Below are positions 1 to 9,591 of a stretch of DNA of 64,000 nucleotides, piece after piece. Made by a program: the position numbers and the translations under genes. The notes beneath the pieces were generated by a model. The model ran no database searches. It was not told the origin of the DNA and saw nothing but the letters and a program-made list of their open reading frames with translations. The stretch comes from Luteibacter jiangsuensis (GTDB taxonomy: Bacteria; Pseudomonadota; Gammaproteobacteria; Xanthomonadales; Rhodanobacteraceae), in assembly GCF_030812295.1 (NCBI RefSeq), contig NZ_JAUSSK010000002.1, positions 248,001 to 312,000 of the forward strand. Direction: 5' to 3'. The number at the start of each line of letters is the position of its first letter. Position 1 is the first letter of the stretch.

Positions 1-2
1 CC

Positions 3-872
3 ACGGTGCAAGCGCTCGGTGGCTCGTGGCAGACCAACGCGGGTCTGTACCTCCAGGACCAGATGGCCATCGGCGAGCAGTGGAACGTGCTGGTGGCGCT
101 GCGCCGTACCCAGTACGAACTGGAGACCCGCTGGCAGGACGGCTCGCCCCGCAGGGTGCATAAATCGCGCTGGATCCCGAAGCTGGGCGTGGTCTACAAG
201 CTCTCGCCCACCGTTGCCCTCTATGCCGATTCCTCGACCGGCTTCCAGCCCGATCCCCTGCTCGGCAAGGACGGCCAACCGCTACCGGTCGCCACCTCGC
301 GCCAGATTGAACTCGGTGCGAAGTTCGACCTGTTCGACCAACGCGCACGCCTGACGGCGGCGCTCTACCGCATCCACGTCGACCACAGCATCGACCTCGT
401 CTCGCCCGAACCTCCTTTCTTCGCGACGCCAGGGCCGGGCCAGACCAACCGCGGCCTGGAACTGGAGTTCGCGGGACAGGTCGCGCCCGGGCTCGACGTG
501 CTCGCCAGCCTCACCGAAGCACACATCAGCAACCACGACGACACCCGGCCGACCGGGGCGCCAAAGCACCAGGCGGCCGTATGGGCGAGTTACCGCTTCG
601 GCGAGGGGGCGGTGAAGCCGTGGGGCGTGGCGGCCGGCATTCTCGCCCGCAGCCGCAGCCTCGGCCGCACGAGTTCGGACGGGCGATATTTCGGCATCCC
701 CGGGCAGGCCAGCGTGGAAACCAACGTGTCGCGCTACGGCGAGCACTGGCGGCTCACGCTCGGCGTGAAGAACCTCTTTGCGCGCACGCTATATGCCGTG
801 AACTTCGACGAAACCTTCGTACCGATACGACAGGGGCGTGTGGTGCTGCTCACCGGCACCTACGACTTCTAA
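3..872 (+). CDS. TonB-dependent siderophore-type receptor, C-terminal part (cut by window edge)
   Basis: This is the C-terminal ~289 residues of an outer-membrane TonB-dependent receptor. The reading frame is open to the left edge, so the plug domain and the start lie outside the window. What remains is a series of amphipathic beta-strands, with the late-barrel LGVKNLFARTLY segment and a terminal Phe (TYDF), the usual C-terminal signature for BAM-dependent outer-membrane insertion. The 'SSTGFQPDPL' segment resembles the 'S..F.P' stretch of FhuA/FpvA-type ferric-siderophore receptors. Substrate cannot be read from this fragment; siderophore is an inference from the family. It converges on the DUF535 gene with only 10 nt between the stops. 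Confidence 0.85.
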   Translation, partial: TVQALGGSWQTNAGLYLQDQMAIGEQWNVLVALRRTQYELETRWQDGSPRRVHKSRWIPKLGVVYKLSPTVALYADSSTGFQPDPLLGKDGQPLPVATSRQIELGAKFDLFDQRARLTAALYRIHVDHSIDLVSPEPPFFATPGPGQTNRGLELEFAGQVAPGLDVLASLTEAHISNHDDTRPTGAPKHQAAVWASYRFGEGAVKPWGVAAGILARSRSLGRTSSDGRYFGIPGQASVETNVSRYGEHWRLTLGVKNLFARTLYAVNFDETFVPIRQGRVVLLTGTYDF

Positions 873-882
873 CCGTCCGGAT

Positions 883-1812
883 TCAGCCAACCGATTTAGC
901 GAACGCCTTCAGCGCGACCTCGCATGCCTCGCGGCGGAAGGTGTCGCGCTCGGTACGTCCGCTGGACCTGTCGAGGCGGGGGATGTCGTAGCAGCCATCG
1001 GCACCCGGCACGCCGCCGTGCCGGCGCCAGAACCTGTCGTACGAAGCGGCCGTCACGCCCGCACGGCGGTCCAGCGGATGCGCCGCGCAAGACACGCCGC
1101 GTACTCGCTCCACGCCGTAATACGTGGCCAGTGCACGCACCACCGCCAACAGCAGGTCACGCGGGCGCAGCCCACCGCTGGCCCGGCTGAACCGGGCGAT
1201 CGCGCCACGGCCCAGATAGGCCCATGAGCCACGCATGGCGCCGACGAGCAGCCCCTCCGCACCGCCGAAGGTCATCGCGCAGGACGAGATCACCTCCTTG
1301 TCGCCGTTCAGCAGGTACAGCCCGAGCTCACCGGTGCACTCGCTTTCCGGGGCGCGCGCATGCAGATAGGCCACTTCGCCATCGCCGAGCGGCAGCGTGG
1401 CAAGGCGTACGTCATGGCCCTTGAGCAGGCGGTTGCTCAAGCGCTCGGGGAACTCGCGCGCCACGAAGCGATAGTGGGCTTCGATGAGCCGCGCGCGGGC
1501 GTCGAGATCGAAAGACCGCGAGATGTAGTGCGACTGCCAGCGCTCGTACACCCGCGGGTTGAACTCGGCGGCGGCCCGCATGGCGCGCGATGACCCGACC
1601 AACCGAAGCCACTGGGCCTGGCGGCGAAATGCCGTGAGCGTGCGCAAGAGGTAGGCGAGCCGACGCTCCGGCATCGGCCGGGAACGTCGCAAGATCGCGC
1701 GCCGTCGCGCATGGTCGAACACCAGGCCCAGGGGGCCGCGATCCTGGCGGGGCGACGTCCAGCCTAGCGGCAGGTCGTCGAAGGGCGCGCTGTGGGGGTA
1801 GCGGGGCTGCAT
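883..1812 (-). CDS. DUF535 (VirK/YbjX family) protein
   Basis: A 309-residue protein that matches the VirK/YbjX (DUF535) family in pattern: an early 'NPRVYERWQSHYISR' region, a central 'GELGLYLLN' strand, and the C-terminal 'YDRFWRRHGG' motif around residues 260-270. Members of this family are cytoplasmic, of uncertain biochemical role, and in enterobacteria have been linked to virulence and to tolerance of antimicrobial peptides. No signal peptide or membrane segment is visible. It stands alone: a convergent receptor gene lies downstream and a REP-like cluster lies upstream of its start. Confidence 0.75.
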   Translation of the reverse strand: MQPRYPHSAPFDDLPLGWTSPRQDRGPLGLVFDHARRRAILRRSRPMPERRLAYLLRTLTAFRRQAQWLRLVGSSRAMRAAAEFNPRVYERWQSHYISRSFDLDARARLIEAHYRFVAREFPERLSNRLLKGHDVRLATLPLGDGEVAYLHARAPESECTGELGLYLLNGDKEVISSCAMTFGGAEGLLVGAMRGSWAYLGRGAIARFSRASGGLRPRDLLLAVVRALATYYGVERVRGVSCAAHPLDRRAGVTAASYDRFWRRHGGVPGADGCYDIPRLDRSSGRTERDTFRREACEVALKAFAKSVG

Positions 1813-1873
1813 ACCTACAAGACGTGCGGCGGCCCGGAAATTGAAATGCCAGGCTGAGGAAATGGCTTATGTC

Positions 1874-2006
1874 TGGTGGGAGACAACTTCAGGCTTTGGT
1901 GGGAACCGACCTCAGGCCCTGGTAGGAGCCGACCCTGTCGGCGACGGGTGCTTGCCGCAACCTGGCCCGCTGCCGCGGGATCGCCGGCAAGGTCGGCTCC
2001 CACCAG
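1874..2006. repeat. Cluster of REP-like palindromic repeats
   Basis: Four related units follow each other: TGGTGGGAGACAACTTCAGG near 1875, TGGTGGGAACCGACCTCAGG near 1898, TGGTAGGAGCCGACCCTGTC near 1920, and an inverted unit ending GGTCGGCTCCCACCA at about 1991-2005. Units three and four face each other and can form a long stem-loop. The same core recurs at 9592-9654, 30815-30838 and, degraded, at 56007-56028. The rest of the 1813-2033 gap holds no gene. It lies downstream of SURF1, so it may also end the cyo transcript. Confidence 0.75.
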
Positions 2007-2033
2007 GATTTGACTGGTCCCCACCGGGAGGGG

Positions 2034-2834
2034 TCAGGCGCGGGGCTCGCGCCGTTCGTCCTTCCGTTTGCGTCGTTCGTCTTTCCAGACGATCCATGCT
2101 GCCAGCAGGGTCAGCAGTGCCATGGTGAACCAGGTGATGGCGTACATCAGGTGGTTGTCGGGAAAAGCGATAACCGTGAGTCCGCCGACCGGACCGTCGT
2201 TGCCTTCGCCGCGCCCCGGCGATGATGCCGCATCGGCATCGACGAAATAGGGCGCCACGTCGCCGAGACCTTTCGCCGTGGCGATAGCGGCCACGTCACG
2301 CGAGAACCAGCGATCCTCCGCCGGCCGGTTCGGCTGCAGGAACGCGCCTTTCGGTTCACTGACGCGAAGCAGACCGGTGACCGAGATTTCCCCCGACGGC
2401 CCCGGGGTGCAAGTGGCCTTGCCCCCGCACCAGGTGGGTGAAACGAAACCACGGTTCACGATCACCACGTCGCCGCTGCGCAAGCGCATTGGCGTCAGCA
2501 GCCACGAGCCCATGCCGAGTTCGGTGCTCGCGCGGACGCGCACGCTCTTGTCCTGCAGGAAGCGGCCGATGAGCTTCACCCGACGGTATTCATCGTTGGC
2601 CGCGCTCACCACCGGCCATTGGCCGCGGCCAGGCGCATCCACCGGTTGCGCGTGCACCCGCGCATCCACGCGGGCGACCAGGTCGTGTTTCCACGCCCGG
2701 CGCTGTACCTGCCAGACGCCCAGCGCGACGAACCCCGCGAACAACAGCGCACCCAGCAGGGCCAGCAGGCCCAGAACGAAGACGCCGCGCGGTCGGCGCG
2801 GCGTCGTGGTGTCGTCGGCGCCTTCCGTGCTCAA
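2034..2834 (-). CDS. SURF1 family oxidase assembly protein
   Basis: A 266-residue SURF1-like inner-membrane protein. One membrane segment lies near residues 16-40 (GVFVLGLLALLGALLFAGFV), followed by 'LGVWQVQRRAWK', the signature after the first helix, a periplasmic region with 'VIVNRGFV', and a second helix near 235-252. The family helps insert haem A or assemble haem-copper oxidases. The start is TTG, and its last base falls in the TGA stop of cyoD (4-nt TTGA overlap), so it is probably translationally coupled. It is the last gene of the cyo operon, implying that it serves the bo3-type oxidase encoded here. A REP cluster follows. Confidence 0.85.
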   Translation of the reverse strand: MSTEGADDTTTPRRPRGVFVLGLLALLGALLFAGFVALGVWQVQRRAWKHDLVARVDARVHAQPVDAPGRGQWPVVSAANDEYRRVKLIGRFLQDKSVRVRASTELGMGSWLLTPMRLRSGDVVIVNRGFVSPTWCGGKATCTPGPSGEISVTGLLRVSEPKGAFLQPNRPAEDRWFSRDVAAIATAKGLGDVAPYFVDADAASSPGRGEGNDGPVGGLTVIAFPDNHLMYAITWFTMALLTLLAAWIVWKDERRKRKDERREPRA

Positions 2835-3226
2835 GGAAGGTTCTTCACCTGCTGCTCGGTCATGTCATGGGACATGCCCGGCATCATGTTCGAGTTGAGG
2901 TGGAACATGACCCAGATCGAACCGGAAAGCGTGATCACCACCAGCACCAGTGTGAAGATCAGCGCCAGCATGTTCCAGCCGCCTTCCGACTTCGTGTTCA
3001 TGTGCAGGAAGTAGATCATGTGAACCACGATCTGGATCGCGGCGAAGGTGAGGATCACCACCGCCAGCGTCTGCGAGTTCGGGATGACCTTGCCCATCAC
3101 CAGCCAGAACGGGATGGCCGTCAGCACCACGGCGAGGAAGAACCCCGTCATGTAGCCCTTCAAGGTGCTGTGGCTGTGACCGTCGTCATGGTCGTGGTGA
3201 TCGTGCGATTCGATGTGCGCGCTCAC
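2831..3226 (-). CDS. cyoD: Cytochrome o ubiquinol oxidase subunit IV
   Basis: A 131-residue subunit IV of the bo3 quinol oxidase. It has a His/Asp-rich N-terminus ([13 protein letters not shown], probably cytoplasmic) and three membrane segments at about 24-44, 50-70 and 86-107. '[17 protein letters not shown]' is characteristic of CyoD, and 'MIYFLHM' also matches. I chose the GTG at 3226 because it overlaps the cyoC stop by 4 nt (GTGA), and the upstream in-frame extension is only the antisense-like tail of cyoC. The family stabilises the CuB site during assembly. It also overlaps the following SURF1 gene. Confidence 0.92.
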   Translation of the reverse strand: MSAHIESHDHHDHDDGHSHSTLKGYMTGFFLAVVLTAIPFWLVMGKVIPNSQTLAVVILTFAAIQIVVHMIYFLHMNTKSEGGWNMLALIFTLVLVVITLSGSIWVMFHLNSNMMPGMSHDMTEQQVKNLP

Positions 3227-3858
3227 GGCAGCACTCCCATCAGGTAAACGAAGGTGAAGACGCCGATCCAGACCACGTCGAGGAAATGCCAGAACATCGA
3301 CAGGCACATGATGCGGCGCTTGTTGGCCGGTGTGAGCCCGAAACGGCCCACCTGGAACAACAAGGTGATGAGCCAGATGATGCCGAATGTCACGTGCAGG
3401 CCGTGGGTACCGACCAGGGTGAAGAACGACGACAGGAATGCGCTGCGCTGCGGACCCGCGCCTTCGTGGATCAGGTTCGCGAACTCGTAGAGCTCGATGC
3501 CGAGGAAGGTGGCGCCGAACAGCCCGGTGACGACCAGCCAGGCCATCATCGTGCCCTTGCGGTTCTTCTGCATCTCCAGCACGGCGAAGCCGTAGGTGAT
3601 CGAAGACAGCAGCAGCATCGTCGTGTTGATCGCGACCAGCGGCAGTTCGAAGAGGTCGGCCCCGGAAGGACCGCCCGCGTAGCTGCGGCCAAGCACGCCA
3701 TAGGTGGCGAACAGGCAGGCGAAGATGAGGCAGTCGCTCATCAGGTAGATCCAGAACCCGAGCAGCGTGCCGTTGGCCGGGTGGTGGTCTTCCTTCATCC
3801 AGAACTGGAGGTCCTGGTCCGCGACGGCGGCGGAGGGCGTGGCGTTCATATCAGACAT
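3223..3858 (-). CDS. cyoC: Cytochrome o ubiquinol oxidase subunit III
   Basis: A 211-residue CyoC, a five-helix membrane subunit (haem-copper oxidase subunit III family). The text '[21 protein letters not shown]' lies in the first helix, 'ELYEF' holds the conserved Glu of helix III, and '[10 protein letters not shown]' and 'WHFLDVVWI' are the conserved late-helix motifs. The ATG at 3858 is preferred over a longer frame because it overlaps the cyoB stop by 8 nt and gives the usual family length. It overlaps cyoD by 4 nt. Subunit III has no redox centre; it supports complex stability and oxygen/lipid access. Confidence 0.93.
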   Translation of the reverse strand: MSDMNATPSAAVADQDLQFWMKEDHHPANGTLLGFWIYLMSDCLIFACLFATYGVLGRSYAGGPSGADLFELPLVAINTTMLLLSSITYGFAVLEMQKNRKGTMMAWLVVTGLFGATFLGIELYEFANLIHEGAGPQRSAFLSSFFTLVGTHGLHVTFGIIWLITLLFQVGRFGLTPANKRRIMCLSMFWHFLDVVWIGVFTFVYLMGVLP

Positions 3859-5851
3859 GGGCGGCAAGCTCTTCCGTGCGGGCGGCCTCGGTCCGGGCCA
3901 CGACATCGGCGGGGATGTGGTAGTCGCGCTTGTAGTTGAAGGTATGGCCGATCGCGGTCACCAGCAGCGCCACGAAGGCGATACCGGCGATCAGGAACAT
4001 GTGCCAGATCATGGCGAAACCAAGCACGAAGGCGAAGCCAGCGATGATGATGCCGGCGCTGGTGTTCTTCGGCATATGGATCGGCAGGTAGCCATCGGTG
4101 CGGCGACCGGCGTTACGCTCCTTCATGTCCCACCACGCATCCGATTCGTGAATGATGGGGGTGAACGCGAAGTTGTATTCCGGCGGCGGCGAGGACGTCG
4201 ACCATTCCAGGGTACGGCCATGCCACGGATCGCCGGTGACATCGCGCAACTCGTCGCGACGCTTGTAGCTGACCCACAGCTGGACCAGGAACGAGCCGAT
4301 GCCGAGCGCGATCAGCACCGCGCCGAAGGCGGCGATGCGGAACCAGATGGCGAGCGACGGGTCCTCGAAGTGGTTCATGCGGCGCGTGACGCCCATGAAA
4401 CCGAGCACGTAGAGCGGCATGAAGGCCAGGTAGAAACCCACCAGCCAGAACCAGAACGAGCACTTACCCCAGAACGGGTCCAGCTTGTAACCGAAGGCCT
4501 TCGGGAACCAGTAGTTGATACCGGCGAACAGGCCGAAGATCACGCCGCCGATGATCACGTTATGGAAATGCGCGATCAGGAACAGGCTGTTGTGCAGCAG
4601 GAAGTCGGCCGGCGGCACCGCCAGCATCACGCCGGTCATGCCACCGATCACGAAGGTGATCATGAATCCCACCGTCCACAGCATCGGCACCTCGAAGTGG
4701 ATGCGGCCACGGTACATGGTGAACAGCCAGTTGAAGATCTTCGCGCCCGTGGGGATCGAGATGATCATCGTGGTGATGCCGAAGAACGAGTTGACACTCG
4801 CGCCCGAGCCCATGGTGAAGAAGTGGTGCAGCCACACCAGGTACGACAGCACGGTGATGACCACCGTGGCGTACACCATCGATGCATAACCGAAGAGGCG
4901 CTTGCGGCTGAAGGTGGAGACGACCTCGGAGAATACGCCGAAGACCGGAAGCACCAGGATATAGACCTCGGGGTGGCCCCAGATCCAGATCAGGTTCACG
5001 TACATCATGGCGTTGCCGCCGAAGTCGTTCGTGAAGAAGTTGGTGCCCGCGTAGCGGTCGAGCGAGAGCAGCACCAGCACCGCCGTAAGCACCGGGAAGG
5101 CCGCCACGATCAGCACGTTCGTGCACAGCGAGGTCCAGGTGAAGATCGGCATCTTCATCATGGACATGCCCGGCGCGCGCATCTTCACGATGGTGGCGAT
5201 CAGGTTGATGCCGGAGAGGGTCGTTCCCACGCCGGCCACCTGTAGCGACCATATGTAGTAATCGACCCCGACATCCGGACTCTGAGCCAGCCCCGACAGC
5301 GGGGGATAGGCGAGCCAGCCGGTGCGGGCGAACTCGCCCACGAACAACGAGGCCATCACCAGCAAGCCGCCGGCGACCGTCATCCAGAAGCTGAAGTTAT
5401 TGAGAAACGGGAAGGCCACGTCGCGCGCGCCGATCTGCAGCGGCACGACGTAGTTCATCAGGCCGGTGACCAGCGGCATCGCCACGAAGAAGATCATGAT
5501 CACGCCGTGGGCGGTGAAGATCTGGTCGTAGTGGTGCGGAGGAAGGAAGCCGGGATTGCCGTTGAAGGCGACGGCTTGCTGGGCGCGCATCATCAGCGCG
5601 TCGGCGAAGCCACGCAGCAGCATCACGATGCCGAACACCATGTACATGATGCCGATCTTCTTGTGATCGATGCTGGTGAACCACTCGCTCCACAGATAGC
5701 CCCACAGCTTCGCCCGGGTGATCAGGGCAAGCAGCGCGATGCCGCCGATGGCGACCATGATGAAGGTACCGACGAGGATCGGCTCGTGGTATGGGATCGC
5801 CTCGAGGGTGAGGCGTCCGAAGATCAGTTTGGCTAGATCGGGCATGTTCAT
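3851..5851 (-). CDS. cyoB: Cytochrome o ubiquinol oxidase subunit I
   Basis: A 666-residue catalytic subunit I of a bo3-type haem-copper quinol oxidase, close to the usual CyoB length (~660). It contains '[14 protein letters not shown]' after the first helix, the haem-ligand region '[11 protein letters not shown]', the active-site '[14 protein letters not shown]' holding the His-Tyr cross-link pair, '[11 protein letters not shown]' with the CuB histidines, and '[11 protein letters not shown]' with the high-spin and low-spin haem His ligands. It reduces O2 to water with ubiquinol as donor and pumps protons. I took the ATG at 5851 (MNMPDL) rather than an upstream TTG. It sits 43 nt downstream of cyoA. 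Confidence 0.95.
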   Translation of the reverse strand: MNMPDLAKLIFGRLTLEAIPYHEPILVGTFIMVAIGGIALLALITRAKLWGYLWSEWFTSIDHKKIGIMYMVFGIVMLLRGFADALMMRAQQAVAFNGNPGFLPPHHYDQIFTAHGVIMIFFVAMPLVTGLMNYVVPLQIGARDVAFPFLNNFSFWMTVAGGLLVMASLFVGEFARTGWLAYPPLSGLAQSPDVGVDYYIWSLQVAGVGTTLSGINLIATIVKMRAPGMSMMKMPIFTWTSLCTNVLIVAAFPVLTAVLVLLSLDRYAGTNFFTNDFGGNAMMYVNLIWIWGHPEVYILVLPVFGVFSEVVSTFSRKRLFGYASMVYATVVITVLSYLVWLHHFFTMGSGASVNSFFGITTMIISIPTGAKIFNWLFTMYRGRIHFEVPMLWTVGFMITFVIGGMTGVMLAVPPADFLLHNSLFLIAHFHNVIIGGVIFGLFAGINYWFPKAFGYKLDPFWGKCSFWFWLVGFYLAFMPLYVLGFMGVTRRMNHFEDPSLAIWFRIAAFGAVLIALGIGSFLVQLWVSYKRRDELRDVTGDPWHGRTLEWSTSSPPPEYNFAFTPIIHESDAWWDMKERNAGRRTDGYLPIHMPKNTSAGIIIAGFAFVLGFAMIWHMFLIAGIAFVALLVTAIGHTFNYKRDYHIPADVVARTEAARTEELAAHV

Positions 5852-5894
5852 TACCGGACTCGGCAAGGCTTGAATTCTGAGGAGGCCGCCGCTC

Positions 5895-6971
5895 TTAGAG
5901 CGGACGTCCGGCAGGTGTCATCGGCTGGCCGGCGGTGCCGTTGCCGACGCACAGGGCGCCGACATAGCGTTGACGGGCGTCGGCCAGGCCCACTCGCGCG
6001 CGGGTCGCGGCATCGAGCGAGGTCACGTTGTAGGCACCGACCACGCCCTGGCCACCACGCGCATCGAGCGCCGCCATGTCGTTCATGCACATGCGGTTGG
6101 ATTCGACGCAGCGGTTGAGGATGGCGTTGTAGAGGCCGGGGGTGACCGTGCCGTAGTAATGGACCGGTTCCTTCTCGCTCGGCTGTTCGAGCTTGAGGTA
6201 GTCCTCGCGGCCGAGCTGGTCCGCGCTCGCCTTGGCCTTCGCCACCCAGGCGTCGAAATCGGCGTCGGACAGGCTATGGAAGCGGAAACGCATGTCGGAG
6301 AAGCCGGCGCCACTGTAATTGGCTGAAATGCCTTCGAAATCGCCGGTTTTGTTCATGATCGCATGGAGCTTTGTCTCCATGCCCGGCATCGCGTAGATCA
6401 TGCCGGCCAGCGAGGGCACGAAGAACGCGTTCATGACGGTCGAGGCGGTGATGTGGAACTCGATGGGGCGATCCACCGGGGCGGCCATCTCGTTCACCGT
6501 GGCGATGCCCTGTTCCGGATAGAGGAACAGCCACTTCCAGTCCAGCGCCACGACCTCGACCACCAGGGGCTTCGTGCCGGGGGCCAGGGCGCGGCCCTGG
6601 GAGACCTGCTCCAGGGGACGGTACGGGTCCAGCTTGTGGGTACTGGTCCAGGTCACGGCGCCCAGGGCGATGATGATCAACAGGGGTGCCGCCCAGATCA
6701 GCAGTTCCAGTACCGTGGAGTGGTTCCAATCGGGGGAGTATTCGGCACGGGCCGCCTCGTTCGACGCCCGGTACTTCCAGGCGAAGATCAAGGTCATCGC
6801 GATCACCGGGACGATGATGATCAGCATCAGCACCACGGAAATGATGATCAGGTCGCGCTGCTGCCGGGCGATGTCGCCGGAGGGGGACAGCAGCACGGCA
6901 TCGCAGCCCGACAAGAGCAAGGCGAGGGCGGGGATCAGCAATCCGCGCAACATCTTCATGGACATTCGCAT
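5895..6971 (-). CDS. cyoA: Cytochrome o ubiquinol oxidase subunit II (lipoprotein)
   Basis: A 358-residue subunit II. With the ATG at 6971 there is a lipoprotein signal ([13 protein letters not shown], acylated Cys at residue 23), two helices at about 43-65 and 87-107, then a periplasmic cupredoxin domain with '[15 protein letters not shown]'-like text ([16 protein letters not shown]) and '[14 protein letters not shown]', typical of quinol oxidases lacking the CuA ligands of cytochrome c oxidases. Several in-frame ATG codons follow within 13 codons, so the exact start is uncertain. It is the first gene of cyoABCD-SURF1; a 27-bp dyad 51 nt upstream may be its operator. It is slightly longer than the E. 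coli protein at the C-terminus. Confidence 0.92.
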   Translation of the reverse strand: MRMSMKMLRGLLIPALALLLSGCDAVLLSPSGDIARQQRDLIIISVVLMLIIIVPVIAMTLIFAWKYRASNEAARAEYSPDWNHSTVLELLIWAAPLLIIIALGAVTWTSTHKLDPYRPLEQVSQGRALAPGTKPLVVEVVALDWKWLFLYPEQGIATVNEMAAPVDRPIEFHITASTVMNAFFVPSLAGMIYAMPGMETKLHAIMNKTGDFEGISANYSGAGFSDMRFRFHSLSDADFDAWVAKAKASADQLGREDYLKLEQPSEKEPVHYYGTVTPGLYNAILNRCVESNRMCMNDMAALDARGGQGVVGAYNVTSLDAATRARVGLADARQRYVGALCVGNGTAGQPMTPAGRPL

Positions 6972-7021
6972 GATGGAGGCAACCGTGGGGACACGAAAAA
7001 ATACGCCGATACGCCTGCGCA

Positions 7022-7048
7022 GGCCATAGGACACTTTGTCCCATGGCC
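7022..7048. promoter_or_regulatory. 27-bp near-perfect dyad between cyoA and the divergent MFS gene
   Basis: GGCCATAGGACA and TGTCCCATGGCC are inverted 12-bp arms separated by CTT; 11 of 12 positions pair. The dyad lies 51 nt upstream of the cyoA start and 66 nt upstream of the MFS start, where an operator for either or both genes would be expected. I do not recognise the protein that would bind it. No T-run follows, and it is not between convergent genes, so a terminator is unlikely. Confidence 0.5.
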
Positions 7049-7113
7049 CTGCAAGCCGAGTAGTGCGATCCTTGGCTATCCTGCCATCCACCTCCCCGAG
7101 CGGGCCGAATACG

Positions 7114-8460
7114 ATGTCGAGCATTTCACACGCCCATCACAATGCCGCGGAAGGCGCCGAGAACGACGTCCGCCGCCAGCACCAGACCAGCCACGCCGCC
7201 GTGGCCCCCGGCGAGATCGCCGTGGGCGTGGTCATCGGACGGGCTTCGGAATACTTCGACTTCTTCACGTACGGCATCGCGTCCGTCCTCGTGTTCCCGT
7301 CGGTGTTCTTTCCGTTCCTGAGCCAGCTGGACGGGATCCTCCTGGCCTTCACGATCTTCTCGTTCGCCTTCATCGCGCGCCCCATAGGCACCACGTTGTT
7401 CATGGCGATCCAGCGCAACTGGAGCCGGGGAACCAAGCTTACCGCCGCCCTGTTCCTGCTGGGCACCTCCACGGTTTGCATCGCCTTCCTGCCGGCGAAC
7501 ACATCCAATGGCTACACGGTCATTGTGATTCTGTCGGTGCTGCGCTTCTTGCAGGGCATTGCGCTCGGCGGTTCCTGGGATGGCCTGCCCTCCCTGCTTT
7601 CGCTGAACTCGCCGAAGAACCGCCGCGGCTGGTACGCCATGCTCGGCCAGCTGGGCGCCCCGACCGGCTTCCTGATCGCCGCCTCGCTGTTCCTCTTCCT
7701 CAATACCCAGTTGTCCCGGGAAGACTTCCTCGGCTGGGGCTGGCGCTATCCCTTCTTCGTGGCGTTCGCGATCAATGTCGTGGCGCTGTTCGCCCGTCTT
7801 CGCCTGGTCGTCACCGAGGAATACACCCAGCTTCTGGAAGAGCGCGAGCTGGAGCCCATCGGCATCATCGAGATGATCCAGGCACAGGGCTACAACCTGT
7901 TCATCGGCGCCTTCGCGGCCCTGGCCAGCTACGCCCTGTTCCATATCGTGACGATCTTCCCGCTGTCGTGGATCTCCCTCAGCCGCTCGCAGGACATCAA
8001 CGACGTCCTGGTCGTGCAGATCGTCGGTGCCTTCGTGGCGATCCTGGCCACCGTGGCCTCGGGCGTCATCGCCGACAAGGTCGGCCGCCGCAACACGCTT
8101 GGCACGATGGCCGTGCTGATCGGCTTGTTCGCCATCGCCTCGCCCTGGCTGCTCGGTGGCGGCAAGATCGCCCAGGACGCCTTCCTGATCATCGGTTTCG
8201 CCCTGCTCGGCCTTTCCTATGGCCAGGCGGCCGGCACCGTCACCGCCAACTTCGCCAAGCGGTTCCGTTACACGGGCGCGGCCCTGACCTCCGACTTCGC
8301 CTGGCTGATCGGCGCGGCCTTCGCCCCTCTGGTGGCGCTGGGCCTGTCCGCCCGCTTCGGCCTCGTCGCCGTAAGCGCCTACCTGCTATCGGGCGTGGCC
8401 TGCACGCTGCTGGCGTTGCGCATCAACAAGGCATTCGAGACGGACCGCAACAAGGCTTGA
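7114..8460 (+). CDS. MFS transporter, metabolite:H+ symporter (MHS) type
   Basis: A 448-residue major facilitator superfamily permease with about 12 predicted helices. The text after helix 1 ('ASEYFDFFTYGIASVLVFP') and 'FIARPIGTTLF' match the metabolite:H+ symporter branch that includes ProP, KgtP and ShiA, as does 'LRFLQGIALGGSWDG'. A 40-residue polar, His-rich N-terminus precedes helix 1. Substrate cannot be assigned; organic acid or osmolyte is the family norm. I used the ATG at 7114 because the upstream in-frame extension has no coding character. It is divergent from cyoA, and a hairpin (8501-8521) lies between it and ada. Confidence 0.85.
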   Translation: MSSISHAHHNAAEGAENDVRRQHQTSHAAVAPGEIAVGVVIGRASEYFDFFTYGIASVLVFPSVFFPFLSQLDGILLAFTIFSFAFIARPIGTTLFMAIQRNWSRGTKLTAALFLLGTSTVCIAFLPANTSNGYTVIVILSVLRFLQGIALGGSWDGLPSLLSLNSPKNRRGWYAMLGQLGAPTGFLIAASLFLFLNTQLSREDFLGWGWRYPFFVAFAINVVALFARLRLVVTEEYTQLLEERELEPIGIIEMIQAQGYNLFIGAFAALASYALFHIVTIFPLSWISLSRSQDINDVLVVQIVGAFVAILATVASGVIADKVGRRNTLGTMAVLIGLFAIASPWLLGGGKIAQDAFLIIGFALLGLSYGQAAGTVTANFAKRFRYTGAALTSDFAWLIGAAFAPLVALGLSARFGLVAVSAYLLSGVACTLLALRINKAFETDRNKA

Positions 8461-8500
8461 GGGAGCGGATCCTCCTCGAAATAGCCGCCCGATCTCCGGC

Positions 8501-8521
8501 GCCGTGCCCGTACGGCACGGC
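8501..8521. terminator. Hairpin between the MFS gene and ada
   Basis: GCCGTGCC-CGTAC-GGCACGGC forms an 8-bp perfect stem with a 5-nt loop, 40 nt after the MFS stop and 14 nt before the ada start. No T-run follows, so it could be a weak terminator for the MFS transcript or a structure in the ada leader. Confidence 0.4.
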
Positions 8522-8535
8522 GTACCCTATGCCTC

Positions 8536-9591
8536 ATGCTCTTCGACCTCCCCGACCACGACACCCTCTACCGGGCCCTGCTAGAGCGTGATCCCGCCTA
8601 TGACGGCCACGTCTTCGTCGGCGTGACCAGCACGGGTGTCTTCTGCCGGCTCACCTGCCCGGCGCGGAAGCCGAAGCTCGAGAACACCCGCTTCTTCGAC
8701 TCCGTCGCCGGCTGCTTCGAAGCCGGCTTCCGGCCTTGCCTTCGCTGCCGTCCCCTCGACCCGGTGGGCCAGCGCGAACCCGTGGTGTCGACCCTGCTTC
8801 GGCGACTGGAAGACGAGCCGGAGCGGATCTGGTCCGAGGACGACCTCATCGGTCTCGGCTACGATCCTTCCACCGTACGCCGGGCGTTCAAGCGTCATCT
8901 CGGCCTTACCTTCCTGGACATGGCCCGCCTGCGCCGGGCAGGCCGCGGCATGGACCGCCTCGCGGCGGGCGCGAGCGTCATCGATGCCCAGCAATCGGCC
9001 GGCTACGACTCCGGCAGCGGCTTTCGCGAAGCCATCGTCAAGTTGATCGGCGACAGCCCGGCCGAACTACGCGGGCGCGAACTGCTCAAGGCCGACTGGA
9101 TCGAAACGCCTATCGGCCGCATGCTGGCGGTGGCCGATGCACATGCCTTGCACCTGCTCGAGTTCTTCGACCGGACGGCCTTGCCCACGGAGTTGAAACG
9201 GCTGCGCGAGGCAAGCCGCTCCACGATCGCGTTCGGCCGCACGCCGGTCATCGACCGGATCGAGGCTGAGCTACGCGATTATTTCGCCGGAACCCGGCTG
9301 GCCTTCGAGACGCCGCTCGCCCTGCACGGTTCGGTGTTCACCAAGGCGGTGTGGGACGAATTGATCGCCATTCCGCCGGGGACGACGCGCAGCTATTCGG
9401 ACATCGCGGCAGCCGCGGGACGGCATACGGCGGTTCGGGCCGTCGCCCGGGCCAACGGGGCCAACCAGATCGCCATCGTCATCCCATGCCACCGGGTGAT
9501 CGGGGCGGATGGGTCGCTGACCGGGTATGGCGGAGGGTTGTGGCGGAAAGACTGGCTGTTGCGGCACGAGAGGAAGGCCGCGGTACGTTGA
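8536..9591 (+). CDS. ada: Ada: bifunctional methylation-response regulator and O6-alkylguanine-DNA alkyltransferase
   Basis: A 351-residue full-length Ada. The N-terminal methylphosphotriester domain has all four zinc cysteines (C37, C41, C68, C71; spacing as in E. coli C38/C42/C69/C72), of which the first is the methyl acceptor. An AraC-type helix-turn-helix region spans about 85-180 ('YDPSTVRRAFKRHLGLTFLD'). The C-terminal alkyltransferase domain carries the active-site PCHRV motif with C318. By family, methylation of the N-terminal Cys turns the protein into an activator of the adaptive response. No alkB or alkA partner is adjacent. It converges on an epimerase gene across a REP pair. Confidence 0.95.
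   Translation: MLFDLPDHDTLYRALLERDPAYDGHVFVGVTSTGVFCRLTCPARKPKLENTRFFDSVAGCFEAGFRPCLRCRPLDPVGQREPVVSTLLRRLEDEPERIWSEDDLIGLGYDPSTVRRAFKRHLGLTFLDMARLRRAGRGMDRLAAGASVIDAQQSAGYDSGSGFREAIVKLIGDSPAELRGRELLKADWIETPIGRMLAVADAHALHLLEFFDRTALPTELKRLREASRSTIAFGRTPVIDRIEAELRDYFAGTRLAFETPLALHGSVFTKAVWDELIAIPPGTTRSYSDIAAAAGRHTAVRAVARANGANQIAIVIPCHRVIGADGSLTGYGGGLWRKDWLLRHERKAAVR

Noticed and set aside
3767-5245. 492-codon plus-strand frame opposite cyoB
   Set aside because: Composition rich in His, Asp, Glu and Arg with no recognisable fold; shadow of the oxidase gene.
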